From positions 4,751,001 to 4,815,000 of the forward strand of contig LR746273.1 in assembly GCA_902729315.2 (NCBI GenBank): 64,000 nt of DNA, in the 5' to 3' direction. Positions 1-16,101 of this stretch are shown in pieces; the first letter of the stretch is position 1; each line of letters starts with the position of its first letter. The notes under the pieces were generated by a model. It had not been told where the DNA came from. It made no database searches and was given only the letters and a program-made list of their open reading frames with translations. The position numbers were made by a program, and so were the translations under genes. The stretch comes from Spirodela intermedia. Its lineage: Eukaryota > Streptophyta > Magnoliopsida > Alismatales > Araceae.

Positions 1-299
1 AACATAATATGCAGAAAATATAATTTTCAAGTGAAGCATACATATATGCAAATTTTAGCATTAAAAATGTTGTCATAAATGATAAAGCTCAGAAAGACGT
101 CACCTCAACCTTGTTTTCAATTTTCCACTTCATCTTACACTCCTCCTGCACATTTTTGAAAAAAACAAATACAGAAACAAGTATTGCAAAATTCTAAGAA
201 AAACAGAGCATAAAAAAAATCAAACAGAATGAAATAAAAACCATGGGTTGCCTCCCATGCAGCGCTGAATTTAATGTCTTCAGTTGGACAACTCTTAGA

Positions 300-1560
300 T
301 CATATAAGATGATCTATGGCCATCAAAATATATTTGTATCCCAAGGTAAGTTTCATGATATTCTTTTTCAGATTTAGCATAAATTCATATACTTCATATA
401 TATACCTTGACATACTTTCAGCCAAAACAAAATGGAAATTAACAAAATTTTCCCAAAAATAATATTTCCATTTTGAAAAGAATCTTTCCTCATTTCTATC
501 TTGTATTGTAAGGTTCTCATTCATTAATAAATACTTTCTATTAATAGGCCATAAAATGTGATCAAGCCATATAATTTTCAAATTAACTCTTACCTAATCT
601 AAATTCTTTTCATCTAAATTGATATCTCTAATTCTTCCACTCACCCATTTCTTAATGTCTTCTTTTATCTGCATAATCTTCCCCTGCTCCATTTTATCTT
701 CCAGACATATTTGTTCAATTTGCAAGGAGTGAAATATTTCAAGCTTAGAAATAATTCTAATAGGCTGTGGGTTTTGAAGGATGGAAGGATTTTCTTTAAT
801 CTCAGATCTAATGAAGTCAATAAAGTTCAAATTTTCTCCTCCAAAATTATCTCTATATTTATATTCATTATTTTCATTTCTCCCCATTAGTTGAATCAAC
901 TCTTTTTCTAGCTTTTCGTTTCTCAACTCATCAAATTCTTCATCTTCTCAAGAGCTATCTTTTAATTTTAGTATATGATGTACATCATTATCCTCACTAT
1001 CAACATCCATGGCTGCAAAATTATGATTAGATTTATTAATTTTGTCTCTTACATCTCTCAAATCAATTGATTTTTCCTTACCTAAAATATGTTTTTCTTT
1101 ATTTCTATCTTTACTCCCTTCTACTAAAATTTAGATGATTCTTCCATGATCAGCTGCTATTTCTTCATCTAAGGGCTCTTTCTCCTCATCATCCTCATTA
1201 TATTCATTCATCAATTGTGAGCAATAAATAATTTTATTCAAATTTTCTGCTACTATATTTTCAGCTTTAATATTTTCATTTACTTCTAATGGCTCATTAA
1301 TTTCTTCTAATAATTAGAAATAAGGATCAAGTAAAATATTCTCACTTAATGTATTCACTATCCTAACATTTTCATTTCATGGGTTTTTTTCTAAATTTAT
1401 CCAGCTAGACTCTCCTTGCTGAAATCTTACTGTCGAATAGTTTCCTGAATTTTCTATAAGCTAACTAGGTGGCTGTCCCTCTTCTCTCCTATTCTCAAAA
1501 GCCTCTATAATTTGTTTTTGGTGCAACATCATTTGATTCATAGTTTGTTGCATCATTTTC
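300..1560 (-). pseudogene. Second frame (unknown function) of family-1 element, copy 1
   Basis: Downstream of gag, where protease and RT would sit in an autonomous relative, there is a different reading frame. Its middle is acidic (Asp/Glu-rich near 930-1020). It continues as an open stretch at 594-926 (contains KLEKELIQLMGRN and DIKKWVSGRIRDINLDEK) and, after a stop at about 594, as 300-581 (contains FFSKWKYYFWENFVNFHF), ending at the same stop (DHLI then stop) as the copy at 52769. I recognise no domain. Both known copies are broken at different places, so the ancestral frame was probably one long protein. Function unknown. Confidence 0.6.
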
Positions 1561-1619
1561 ATAGCATCAAGTTGGATTTGAGAGGGCTGATTTTTCTGAA
1601 ATCTGTGTTCTTATTTTAG

Positions 1620-2670
1620 ACAAAATTCAAAATTTGAATTGGATCTAAGTGCTTCTAGATTTTGAAGATTATTTGGGTTTCCTAGGATGAAATGATTGAT
1701 TATAATATTGAAATTCAAAATTATCATTTTCACCATGCATAGGATATGTACTAGATGCATTCAATTGAAGGTTAGGAGGCATTCTAATATTCTCAATAAG
1801 TAAATCAAGTTTTTCTAATATTTGATTAATCTAATTAACTTTCTTTCTTAAATTAGAATCATCATCATGATACAATTCATAAATTCCTCTCTTCTTATCC
1901 CTATCATATAATTCAAAAGAGGCTTGATCTCTAGAATTTTCACTTAAATTCTCATAAAGACTGTAAGTCTCATCAGAGATTTTCTCCATAAAAGCTCTTC
2001 CACATATAGAATCAACCATATTTCTATGTTGTTCTAATAATCCATCATAAAAAATTCTATTGAGCTACCACTTGGGTATAACATGATGTGGACACTTTCT
2101 AAGTAAATCTTTGAATTTTTTCCATGTCTCATGTAAAATTTCTCCTAGTCTTTGAGAAAAACTCCATATATGTTTTCTCATATTTTGAGTTTTTCCTAAG
2201 GGATAATTTTTTTGAAGAAAGGCGTGTTCTATGTTTTTCCAACTAGTTAATTCTCTATCTAATGTGGATAGTCAATGACTAGCTTTGTCCCTAAGTGTAT
2301 GAGGAAATAATTTCATCTTAATAATTTTCGGTGTAACTTGAGGGAAATTAACTAAATCATAGACCATATAAAATTTTTCTAAGTGCTGATGAGGTTCCTC
2401 TAAAGGCAATCCATGAAAATTAGGGAGCATTTGAAAAATTCCTAGATTTATTACGAATTTAACAATGGGTGCTAATGGGACTCTAATATTAGATGCTCTT
2501 TGAAATGATTCAGGGATATAATAATTTTTCATGGCCATAGGATTGTTCTCAATTTGACTTGTACTTCCTTCAGGATTCATCAAAATTATTTTTCTTTCGG
2601 ATTTTTAGTTTTGAATGAAATAATGAAAGAATTTTCTAGCCTTGGATGCAAGGATCTTCTACCATGCATA
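1620..2670 (-). pseudogene. gag pseudogene of family-1 element, copy 1
   Basis: Gag would build the cytoplasmic virus-like particle of the element. The frame runs from about 2670 (aligned with the start seen at 62501) through PEGSTSQIENNPMAMKN (near 2570), FHGLPLEEPHQHLEKF (near 2400) and NRIFYDGLLEQHRNMVDS (near 2050) to an acidic and Gln-rich tail. These blocks match the retrotransposon gag domain order of the intact copy at 62501-63538. Stops interrupt it near 2270, 2067 and 1830 and repeatedly below 1760. The longest open stretches are 2272-2583 and 1831-2019. It cannot give full-length Gag. Confidence 0.8.
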
Positions 2671-2891
2671 AAAAATTAATAAATTTGAGAGAAAAAGTTT
2701 AGTAATTGTTACCCTCCTTCAGTATGCTCTAGTCCTTGCCTTGCTTCTGTTCATTTCTTTTTTTTTTAAAAAAATAGTCAGCAAGAAGAAAAGAAAACAA
2801 GAGTTAATTTTTTATTTTTTTTGTACTCTAAGAGAAAAATAGAAAAATACTAAATATTATACAATACATCCCTGACAATGACGCCAAAATT

Positions 2892-3102
2892 TGACGTGAC
2901 TTAGTCATTGTATAGTAAATCACGTAAATTTAAAATTTATAAAACTAGAAAATATGAATTTTCAGATATTTAGAAGTATTTTTGAACAAATATAACAATT
3001 ATAATTCAATAAAACTTCTAAAAATAGCGATCATTTTTATATTTTCTAATTTTATAAATTTGAAATTTGCATGATTTACTATACAATGACTAAGTCACGT
3101 CA
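2892..3102. repeat. Head-to-head family-1 LTR 3' ends
   Basis: 2892 to about 3025 is the 3' end of a minus-strand family-1 LTR (TGACGTGACTTAGTC...), abutting the gag element to its left. From about 3027 to 3102 the same LTR end appears in plus orientation, ending GACTAAGTCACGTCA. The two halves form an imperfect palindrome. All the rest of both LTRs is missing, so a deletion has fused two oppositely oriented LTR ends. Confidence 0.75.
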
Positions 3103-3429
3103 GTAAGGTCCCAAGAGTCCAACTTGAGGACATAGAAATGATTCCAAATAGTCCAAGAGTAGGGCCTATTAAAATTAATAAAGTCTTACTCCTTGGCTAA
3201 GGAGACTCACTTAGGAGAGGGTTGAGGTAGAAGGTGGGGGGAGAAGTTTTTTTCGTGAGATTGGGGTTGTGGCCCCAAAGAAGTTAGGGGTCCTCTGAAA
3301 AGACCTCCTATATTCTAGAGTTTATTACTTGTTCGTTACTACTTTGGTGTTTTTTAGGGTTTAATTGAGGCAACAACAAGAAAGATATACGTATTTTTTT
3401 CTAATAATAAAGTATTTATTAATCAGAAT
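3103..3429. other. Unassigned spacer
   Basis: No gene or recognised repeat is visible between the family-1 LTR remnant and the copia remnant. The stretch is moderately G-rich near 3220-3300 and otherwise AT-rich. Confidence 0.5.
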
Positions 3430-4633
3430 AGTGCTAAATAATGTAGCCAATGATATATAGTCTTAGAGTACATGGATGTGAACATTGCATTCTTCTATGG
3501 TGATTTGAGAAAATCATTTACATGGAGCATATTGAAGGGTTCAAGGAACAAGGCTTAAAATACCTTATTTGTTGGTTGCTGAAGCCTCTTTATAGAAACA
3601 ATGTCCAAGTCAAGGATAAAAGAATTCAACCCTATAGTTTAGATTATCTAACACCCATTATGAAAAAGATTCTTGTATTTATCTAAAACTCCTTGATGAT
3701 GGATCACATGTAAAATAAATTATTCTGTAGATTCATAGAAGCACACAAGAAATCAACAATGGATATATCAATAAATACATCAACAAAGTGCTGAAAATTG
3801 GTATGAGAGATACTAAATAAGTTAGCATGCCTATAGCAAATCACTTTAGATTATTTGTAAGTCAAAGTCTGAAAATAGAAATAGAAGTTGAAGAAATGAG
3901 TTTGATACCCTGTACTAATGTGATAGGATACTATTGAATATGATACTTAATATGTCCAGCTTTTCCTAAGCCTAATATAACTCATCGGTTTCTACAATGA
4001 GTATATTTCTGGCAAATTGAAGAAATGATCATTTGAAAGTAGTGAAATGAATCTTTTAGATACCTCAAAGGAGTTATAGATTTTGTTCTTATCTTAGAAT
4101 TAGGGTTCAACATCTGTAGTGAGATTTATAGATGTACACCTACATGCAATCTGGAAGAGATATGCATGTAATATTGCAAGAAAACTAATGTGTTGAAAAT
4201 CTCATCCATATTGGAGATATCTTAATTACACTCCATCTTGAACATCTTTTAGAAAAGGTAGATCTTCTTTCAACATGTTGACATTTAGATTAAGTCCAAG
4301 TAACACTTGAACATCTCTTATCTAACTAGCTCAATCATTATATCCACAATATTTTTTATTGTGTGAGTTTCTCTAAGAACTTGTCACTTTAAAAGTCAAA
4401 CTCCTTGGTTTTTTGAATCTCACATCATGGAGTTGTCTTTATATGATACATTTGATTCTTTGCTAATTAAATGGCAATCTAATTGTTGCAGTATATCGGG
4501 ACTCTACCATGCTCAATTCAAAGTTTCTTGACTAGTCCTATTTGAAAGTCATTATTTGCAGTTTCAGCCACTATTATATACTGTACCTTGGTAGTAGATA
4601 ATCAGATATGATTATATTAGTAAAGGTGGAGAT
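3430..4633 (+). pseudogene. Ty1/copia pol remnant (RT/RNase H end)
   Basis: Conceptual translation in shifting frames shows copia RT landmarks: MDVNIAFFYGDL near 3471, then after a frameshift IYMEHIEGFKEQGLKYL near 3516, and a RYLKGVIDFVLI block near 4060-4100 typical of the RT-RNase H connection in copia Pol. It ends in a purine-rich stretch (AAAGGTGGAGATTG, about 4622) immediately before the LTR at 4634, the usual position of the copia polypurine tract. Many stops and frameshifts make it non-functional. Gag, integrase and the 5' LTR are not present upstream. Confidence 0.65.
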
Positions 4634-5001
4634 TGTCGAGTTATGATTCATACCTATAATTTTGGCCTGGCAACAACTGCTTATTGGAGCACGAAAGAGG
4701 CCAATGAGATGAAAAGAGCTAGGAGGGGGAGAAACTGCACTGCTGTCTTATCTCTTTTTTTTGTTGACGGGGTATCTTTGTAATTTCTAATGAGATCACA
4801 TTGGTATAAATATGAACTGGAAATTTAACAATAGCACGGTTTTATTGATTATGTAGCCCCTCCTCTCTCTCTCTCTCTGTCTATCTCTCGCAAAGGAAGG
4901 CTAAATTAGCTTAATATGGAATTTCAGTGAGTTCAAATCTATTTCATTCTTTCAGCCTTGATTCATCGTAGTATCTGTTGCTTATGTGATCTGATCCAAC
5001 A
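4634..5001 (+). repeat. Copia-type 3' LTR
   Basis: The segment begins TGTCG directly after a polypurine tract and ends CAACA, giving the TG...CA termini of an LTR about 368 bp long. A TATA box (TATAAATA, 4805-4812) and a CT-rich stretch (about 4861-4880) lie inside, as expected of an LTR promoter. The matching 5' LTR is absent, so the boundary at 5001 is inferred from the CA terminus only. Confidence 0.55.
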
Positions 5002-5443
5002 CAGATCTCTAGCGAGTGAGTAAATATGAGAGATGGAGAAATCAAACGGAGTAACATTTTCATGAAATGAAAAGTTATGGTATAGAATGTCAAAGTCAGT
5101 AATTCAATTTGTTTCGATAGCTAAAAAATAATTCAAAAGGCATTAAAAGATGCGTTGCTCAGGTATTTTTTACACCCGAAATGTATCCACGTTTAGAGAT
5201 GTTGGAGTGCAATTTAGACATCAATTCAAGAAATATGCGTCTTCTCATGGAATGGTGATAAAATTATTTCCGATTGATCTCTCATTTGGCTACCATCGTC
5301 AGCCCCCGTCGCCGTCAGAAGGCTTTGATCCTTCTGATAACAATCAGACGGTTCTTGCTACATCCATCGTGGATCTCTTCCTACTGACTTACCGATCAGA
5401 ATAATCTTATCCGAAATCGGATCGGACAGCATAGACGGGGAAA

Positions 5444-5565
5444 ACGTGTAGAGTTATTATGTTAAATTGGAGATTCCCTATGGCGGCGTTAGAAACATCA
5501 TCCAACACGTGCCAGAGATAGCGACGTTTGCTATCGAGAAGATTACATATGTGCATAAACGTGTC
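5444..5565 (+). promoter_or_regulatory. ABRE/G-box cluster upstream of the LEA gene
   Basis: Three ACGTG-core sites lie 165-285 bp before the LEA start codon: ACGTGT at 5444-5449, a palindromic G-box CACGTG at 5506-5511 (context ACACGTGCC), and ACGTGTC at 5559-5565. Such clusters bind bZIP factors of the ABI5/ABF group and drive ABA- and seed-maturation expression of LEA genes. The sites are seen; the regulation is inferred from the gene family. Confidence 0.6.
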
Positions 5566-5669
5566 GACCTAGAGAGAACAGACTGAATCCATTCATCTTC
5601 TACATAAGACCAGACAGCTGATGCTACTGCATTGCTAACTTTCTCTCCCCTCCCCTATCAACCGCTGGT

Positions 5670-5670
<1 letters not shown>

Positions 5671-5707
<37 letters not shown>
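5671..5707 (+). repeat. (GA)n microsatellite in LEA 5' leader
   Basis: An uninterrupted GA dinucleotide run of about 18 units ends 21 bp before the LEA start codon, so it probably lies in the 5' UTR. GAGA repeats of this kind can bind plant BBR/BPC proteins. Confidence 0.85.
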
Positions 5708-5709
<2 letters not shown>

Positions 5710-5728
5710 GCTATTGACCTTCGGACGC

Positions 5729-6672
5729 ATGAGCCAGGAGCAGCCCATCCGTTACGGGGACGTATTCCTCGGAGTGCAGGGGGAGCTGGCGGAGGAGGCC
5801 GTCGCCTCCGGAGACGCGGCCCTCATGCAGAGCGCCGAGAATATCGCCACAGGGAAGACCTTGAAGGGCGGCCCCGCCGCCGTCATGCAGTCTGCCGCCG
5901 CCCGAAATGAGCGCACCGGCCACGTTGGCCATGGCCAGGTCAGCGGCTTCGTCTCTGAGCAAGGCGTCGGCGTTGTCGAGACCAACGTTCCCGGCCGTCA
6001 TACTGTCACTGAGACCATCGGCGACCAGGTATAGAGTTCTCGGCTTCTCTCTTGCTTCTATTCTATTTCTTCTCTCTCTCTCTCTGTGTCTGTATTGTCG
6101 TCGTTGCAGACTGTGGGTGGGTACGAGATGCCCACCCCGTTGGCGTCTGGTTGTCCGGCGGAGGTCTTGGGTTCGGGCAAGTTGACAATCGGAGAGGCCC
6201 TTGAGGCGGCTGCTCTATCGGAGGGGGAGAAGCTGGTAGACCGGAGCGACGCGGCGGCGATTCAGGCGGCGGAGATGAGGGCGACGGGGCTGAACGAGAC
6301 GCTGCCCGGAGGGGTGGGAGCGCAGGCGCAGTCGGCGGCGAGTATCAACGCTCGCGTGCCGCCGGCTTCTTCTGAAAGAACCACCCTGGGAGAAGTCCTC
6401 TCGGTGCCCTCTCTTCCTCCCAAATCTTTTCTTCAGTTCGACGATCCGGTCCATCCAGGACCACCGTCCATTGTCGTACACTTACACTACCGCCGGCGGC
6501 GATGCAGGACGCGTCAATGAAGCTACCGGCGGACAAGCCGGTGACGAGGGAGGACGCGGAGAGGGTGGCGAGAGCGGAGATGAGGAACAACCCGGCCATG
6601 ACAACTCACCCCACCGGCGTGGCAGCGTCCGTAGAAGCGGCAGCGAGGTTGAACGAGAACGCAGATGTCTAG
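5729..6672 (+). CDS. Seed maturation (SMP-domain) LEA protein, Rab28/D-34 type, 3 exons
   Basis: A late embryogenesis abundant protein of the seed maturation protein class, known to accumulate in drying embryos and to protect cells during desiccation. Exons: 5729-6028, 6110-6403, 6508-6672, with GT-AG introns of 81 and 104 bp, all phase 0, giving 252 residues. The start MSQEQPIRYGDVF is the family's usual N-terminus. Three SMP repeats are visible: residues about 9-65 (contains ALMQSAENIATG), about 117-180 (LTIGEALEAAALSEG, AAAIQAAEMRATG) and about 190-252 (PADKPVTREDAERVARAEMR, then HPTGVAASVEAAARLNE). Length and intron positions fit an intact gene. ACGT-core sites upstream suggest ABA/seed control. 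Exons are strongly GC-rich against the AT-rich flanks. Confidence 0.92.
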
Positions 6673-7335
6673 GAACCGCGGTCGCCATTAGCTCACCAGC
6701 TTTTTACAGTTCTGGTAGTATCCGCGTCTGTGAGATTCTTCACTCTTCTCCTCATGCATGGCTTCCGCGCTTTCGACGTAGCCATACTCTTTTAGGGCTT
6801 CCTCCCGTTTCCTTTTGAGAGTGGCTGTAATATAAGATATGTAGATACGAAGAGGAAGAGACACTTTGTCTGTAGCCTCGTCTACGCTTTAGTAATCACA
6901 AGCAAGGGAACTTTAAAAAGCCTAATATGAGAGAGAGAGAGAGAGAGAGAGTGGTATTTAACGGGGGAATGAGGGGATCAACACCTCTCAATGCTTCCAT
7001 GCAGCAATCTGACCCACTAACTCAACCTTAAAATAAAAAAGTTGATTATTTGATTTTAAGATGTTCTAGCCACGAACAAGAAAATTAGGAAACGTGTGAG
7101 TTACCCCAGCTTTGATTGCATGCCCAATTTGTTTCTTAACATGAATGTTAAGCCCTTAAAATTTTACAGATTGTTCCAATAATTCAGGAAATATACTCAA
7201 GTTAGTATTATCCTTTTATTTTTCATAAACCATGAAAATCATAGGCAAAGAGAGTAATATGTTAATGATCATGACTAGGTTCTTCCAAGTGAGAGAAATG
7301 AACAAATCATCTCCTCTTGGCTTTTATGTCAAGTC
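6673..7335. other. LEA 3' flank and spacer
   Basis: This holds the LEA 3' UTR, a CATGCAT (RY-like) motif near 6754, a short (GA)n run at 6929-6952, and then AT-rich DNA with no supported gene up to the family-1 LTR. Confidence 0.5.
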
Positions 7336-8958
7336 TGATAAGTCTTTATTATCATGAGTTAATAATTAGTAAATAATATAGTTTTAGTCTTAACTCATGA
7401 TAAATAGACTTATATTTGTGTTAAAGTGTGAAAAGTGGTTTTCAGTTGATTAATGTGAATTTTTGAGTAATTATGTGATTTTATACGAATTTATATGATT
7501 TTTACAGTCTTACTTTTGAGATAACTGAAGAAAAAGAAATAAAAATAAAAATAAGACAAAATGGGGGGGACCCGCCGGCCAGCTGGGCTTGGAAGCAGGT
7601 CGGAAGCGCAGTCGGGGAGTAGCCGAGAATAGGGGCTCGAGTGGCTTGGACCGATAGAGGCACATGTGCGCCACCCCCCTTCCACATCACCAATAGCTAG
7701 CCAGTTGTGGGGTAAGGAGTGGTCGTACATGCGCGAGAAAGAAACTTGATCAAAAATGTAATATTACTATATATTCACCAGACACTTCGTCGCACAAGCG
7801 ATGTGGGATTAAACCTGCGTCACACCTTCCCCAAAAAGGCCGAGCAACCAGCGTGGGTTCGAATCCTCCTAGAGCCAAAATTCATATTTTCTATCTGATT
7901 ATCGTGACTTTCCTTCAGATCGTCGGTGAAGGATTAAGCAATCAGAATTGTTGGATCATCAGCTAAAATCTCATCAATGTGATTCGTAGAAAATTGCTGA
8001 ATGATTCGCAATAAAAGGATTGCGAATCTATTGAGTAAAGCATCTCCGATTGATCGACGAACAAGCTGTCGTCAAGAAGAGGACAATCCATCGGAAGACG
8101 AGTCGCCACCTCTTGAGAGCGTACTAGATGCGATGAAGAGCCTTCTCTTGCTACGCGGACCTGAGGATGAAGCTCCTTGACATGCGTCCCACCTCCATCC
8201 AGCTCCTATTCGTCGGGTGACAGCCACCCGAGAGCCGCAAAGTCACCGTTTTTTCTACTCCGCTGGGTGACAGCCACCAGAGACGATTCGACGACCCATT
8301 TCATTGATATCTAGACTTCGCAAGGAGATCTAGAGATTGCCCACGTCATCCTTATCCAAGGAGAGCCTTTAAGGCTATGGACACTGCACGACGATCCTCT
8401 CGAATGCTCAGGATTTTAGTGCATCACCGATGCATCGCCGCTGCGATGCCGGAACTCTAGTTTCCTGTTTTCAACTTAATTTCCATTTCATTTAGTGATA
8501 ATTTGTTGATTTTAAATTTACCAAGATATACTTCATTTCATTACAATTCTTCTCGCTTTTATAGATCTTAATTTGATCAATTAAATCGTCTGTAATCACT
8601 TACATAAGAATTGCCAGGTAGAACTTTGTTTTCGCCCGATTCGCGTTTGCCGGGCGTTGACGTCATCTTGACGTCTGCACCCTTATTTCCCTTTTTCGTG
8701 AATTTTAAATATATTTCCTTTTTATTTCCTAGTATAAAATTCATAGAAAATAGTATTCTTTGAGGAAAATTCTGAATAATTACTAGATATTATATTACAT
8801 CTATGTGATCGACAATTACTGTTATTTTTTGAAATTTTATTAAATTATAATCGATATATTTTTTCATAAATACTTTAAAAATATCTGAAAATTCATATTT
8901 TCTAGTTTTATAAATTTTAAATTTATGTGATTTACTATACAATGACTAAGTCACGTCA
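7336..8958 (+). repeat. Family-1 LTR (solo), plus
   Basis: It begins TGATAAGTCTT and ends AAGTCACGTCA, the same termini and about the same length (1.62 kb) as the other full family-1 LTRs (38583-40216, 50310-51950, 60649-62289). No internal retrotransposon sequence lies on either side. The flanking 5-mers (AAGTC left, CTTAT right) do not match, so this is either a solo LTR with a decayed or rearranged target duplication or a product of inter-element recombination. Antisense USE and TATA elements are at 7799-7809 and 7768-7773. Confidence 0.85.
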
Positions 8959-11886
8959 CTTATGTCTATATGATCATTTACATGAATAAATTTAATTTTC
9001 AACTAATATGTAGTAGGTGGGAAAGAAGAATTTTGAAAAATACTTTCATTAGTTTCTCAAGATCCAACTGACTAATAACTCAGTGGAGATGCTCTTTTCT
9101 ATTTATGGGAAATCACCAATATCTATCTGTTCATCTTGTGATCTAACTTCAATAAACTCCATCAAGTTCAATTGCAGACTTGATCTCATTTGGTTCACCA
9201 AACATTTCATTTTTTTTTTGCTAAGTAGAAGGATTTCCTCGTGTAGGAATCACTAGAGAGTTGGCGATACATACAAGTTAATTGCAGTGGATACGCCAAA
9301 ACTACTGTATTACGTCTACACCTACATGTAACACAATGAATTAGATATTGGCTGTACTTGCTTCTTACCTCTAAGTATAGAGCCTATTCCCTATTATCAT
9401 ATCCAAGTGATTTTGTGGCTTCAAGCATGGCACTCTTATTTATTGTTACACAACATTGGCCAAAGATGTAATGTGAGCCTTGTTAACTGCTACATTTAAT
9501 GCTTGGTTATTAATTAACATATCTATGTAACATCTAGATATTAATCAAATCTTATTTAGAATTGAAATAGAATCCAAAGGTACGTCCAAATTTCAAGCTT
9601 CGGTCAATAGCTACTTTGCAAATAATGCAATATAAATCATAAAATGAATACAAGTGTTTACTACAGCTGAAGGCACTTTAAATGACTCAAACTTCTCTTA
9701 GAATATTTCACATAATTAGAACCTTGACAAGCTAAAAACATGTGTTTCCTGATTTTGAAATTCAAATGTGTACTCTGTTTGACTATTTCTCTATTTTAAC
9801 TCGAAATTCCATACTAGCTACTTCAAATTATACTTTACTTGTGGCTAGGAAGCTGTACTATTTGTGACTATTAGACATCCTATTTTGAACAAATCGTAGT
9901 TATAAATTTATAACTGCCATATTTCAGCCAAATAGAATACTTAGGAGTTCACTATTATGACAGTTTTCTTTCCCATTCAAGGTTAGCTTGAGTTTACTAT
10001 GTTTGGTTTTCAAGTGTTAACACCAATGCTTTGAGAGTCAATACTCTCTATTCTCATATTCATTTGGCCACCTTTGATTTTAAAATTTTCCTTTTTTTGG
10101 ATAAATCTAATGACAAAAATAAACATATTTTTATTGAACTTAGTATTTTGGAAAAAATAATATTATCATATTGATTTTACATGGTGTGCCACGTTGTGCT
10201 GCTACACTTGTAGCATGTTTCTAAAATGTATTACTCATACAATGCAGTTTTAGTTTAAGAATTACAAGGTTATCCAAAGTTAGATTATATAGGTCTTGGA
10301 GAGTTTCTGATGTAATACAGGACATAAAAGATATTATAACTTTAAAACTACATAAGATCTTGGCATACTTATTAATGAATCATCTATAAATTGAAAGAAG
10401 AGAATAAGTACGATGAGTAAAGCTTCACACAAGTTGAGTCAATATAAAATACTATGATTTGTTAAGGAAACTATGGTCAATTTAATGATCCGAGAAGGCA
10501 AGGGCCAACAAATTTTAGTATCAATGAAAGCCATACTGCAAGCAAGTACACTAATAATAGCATTGGAGAAGTGTATAGCATGAATATGTCCAAGCGCAAC
10601 ATTGAAAAAACTAGTACTCAAACAAGTGGGGCATGGACAAAGGTAATAATAGCATAGGAGAGGATGACAAACTAGGAGGCAAATTGTCACATGCAGGACA
10701 ACATTCAGGAGCGGCTGAATGAGATAAATGGTAGAGAAAAGAAAAGAGAGAAGAAAAAAGGTGGAGAAATGGGATGGCGATACTAGGAGAGGTGGGGCAG
10801 TGGCACAGACACGAAATATGTGGAATTAATGTTTATTTCTCAAGCTCTCTCTATGTTGCACCGATTACCTGCAAACCCAAACTATAAACTCCAATCTTCG
10901 TTGCTCTATGAACTCATCTCTTTAAATAGTGTCTTTGAAGGATAGCTAATTAAAACAAAATGTTTAGAGCTATATGAGATAATAGAGTGAATTATGCTAG
11001 TGTCTAATGGGAAAAATGGCTATAAGTCTTTAGGTCAACCTCTTATTTGAAATTTTGAGTGGCCCAAATGGCTATAGGTCAACACCTTTGAGTGGCATCA
11101 GCACCTCTTATTTGGGCCCGCAGAGGAAATACAAAAAGAAAAGAAAAAGAAAGTGAACACAATGATTCCTCAAGTTGGCAGCGCTTAGAGCATAGTCAAC
11201 GTCAAGAGGGAGGGTTTCACGGTTTTACTATTATTATTATTAACTAAGGGAATCATACATAGTATGATTGATGCTTTCTTAGCTTGAGAAATCTTGAATA
11301 ATGATATTAAAGGGAACCTGAAGATAGTAGTTAAAGGGAACTTAATAAAGGGTTCCTTTTTTCTTTTGGAGAACAACTCTAGAAGTCATTAGACATTAAA
11401 TGTGAATATCCACACCTTTAAGAGACCCTCCGCGAGGTTGGATTAAGCGAGATAGTAGTGTCCTAGAGGTCGACGGCAACGAGTGGGCCACTGTGTATAT
11501 GACTAGATCTCAGAAGTTGGGAGCATAGAAGGTAATTGCCAAGAAACAGAGGCCGCCGAAGAGCAACCGTCAAATATAGTTAGATGTATATGTGTACGTC
11601 AATTGGGTCTTGAGATGCAGAGAAGAGCAAAAAGGTAGAGACCCTGGTGGATCACCCCGTTCTCCAAAGGCAGTCAACTATCTTCCAACGTACTCCACCA
11701 AACGAGGCGTTTGGTATCAAGTGAGATGAGAGAAGGGAGCCTCATATCAAACCCCTAACTAAGCCTACTACTACTACTCACAAGTCAGCCGAGGATGCAC
11801 AGGCCATTGATTCAACGACAGCAACAAAACAGAGATGACGCTATGGAGCTATAGCTCCGCCTGACCAGCAGCGGCCCCCTGGTAAG
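8959..11886. other. AT-rich intergenic stretch
   Basis: No convincing gene, tRNA or intact transposon was seen. Short open frames (for example 10439-10690 and 11185-11376, minus) have biased composition and no recognisable domain. The right end merges with the 3' flank of the NEK kinase gene. Confidence 0.5.

Positions 11887-16101
<4,215 letters not shown>

Larger units (their letters stand above)
1..2891 (-). mobile_element. Family-1 gag-bearing LTR retrotransposon, copy 1 (internal region, partial)
   Basis: Read on the minus strand this is the 5' half of an LTR retrotransposon interior: a degenerate primer-binding region beside the LTR end at 2892, then gag, then a second frame of unknown function, then a non-coding tail running off the left window edge. 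The same order and near-identical sequence recur at 52465-55236 (minus), and the first part recurs at 62290-64000 (plus). No protease, reverse transcriptase or integrase follows gag. A short stem (TGGG...CCCA in GGGTTGCCTCCCA, about 245-257) lies just past the second frame, as in the second copy near 52713. The gag lineage is Ty3/gypsy of Athila/Tat type by its conserved core. Several in-frame stops show that this copy is dead. Confidence 0.8.

Noticed and set aside
7799-7875. Possible functional tRNA gene ending in the GGTTCGAATCC B-box
   Set aside because: No acceptable A-box or cloverleaf could be traced by eye, and the segment repeats in every LTR; kept only as a finding about Pol III-like signals.
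9000-9500. Possible inverted copia fragment
   Set aside because: A few phrases resembled copia RNase H on the minus strand but no continuous motif order could be read.
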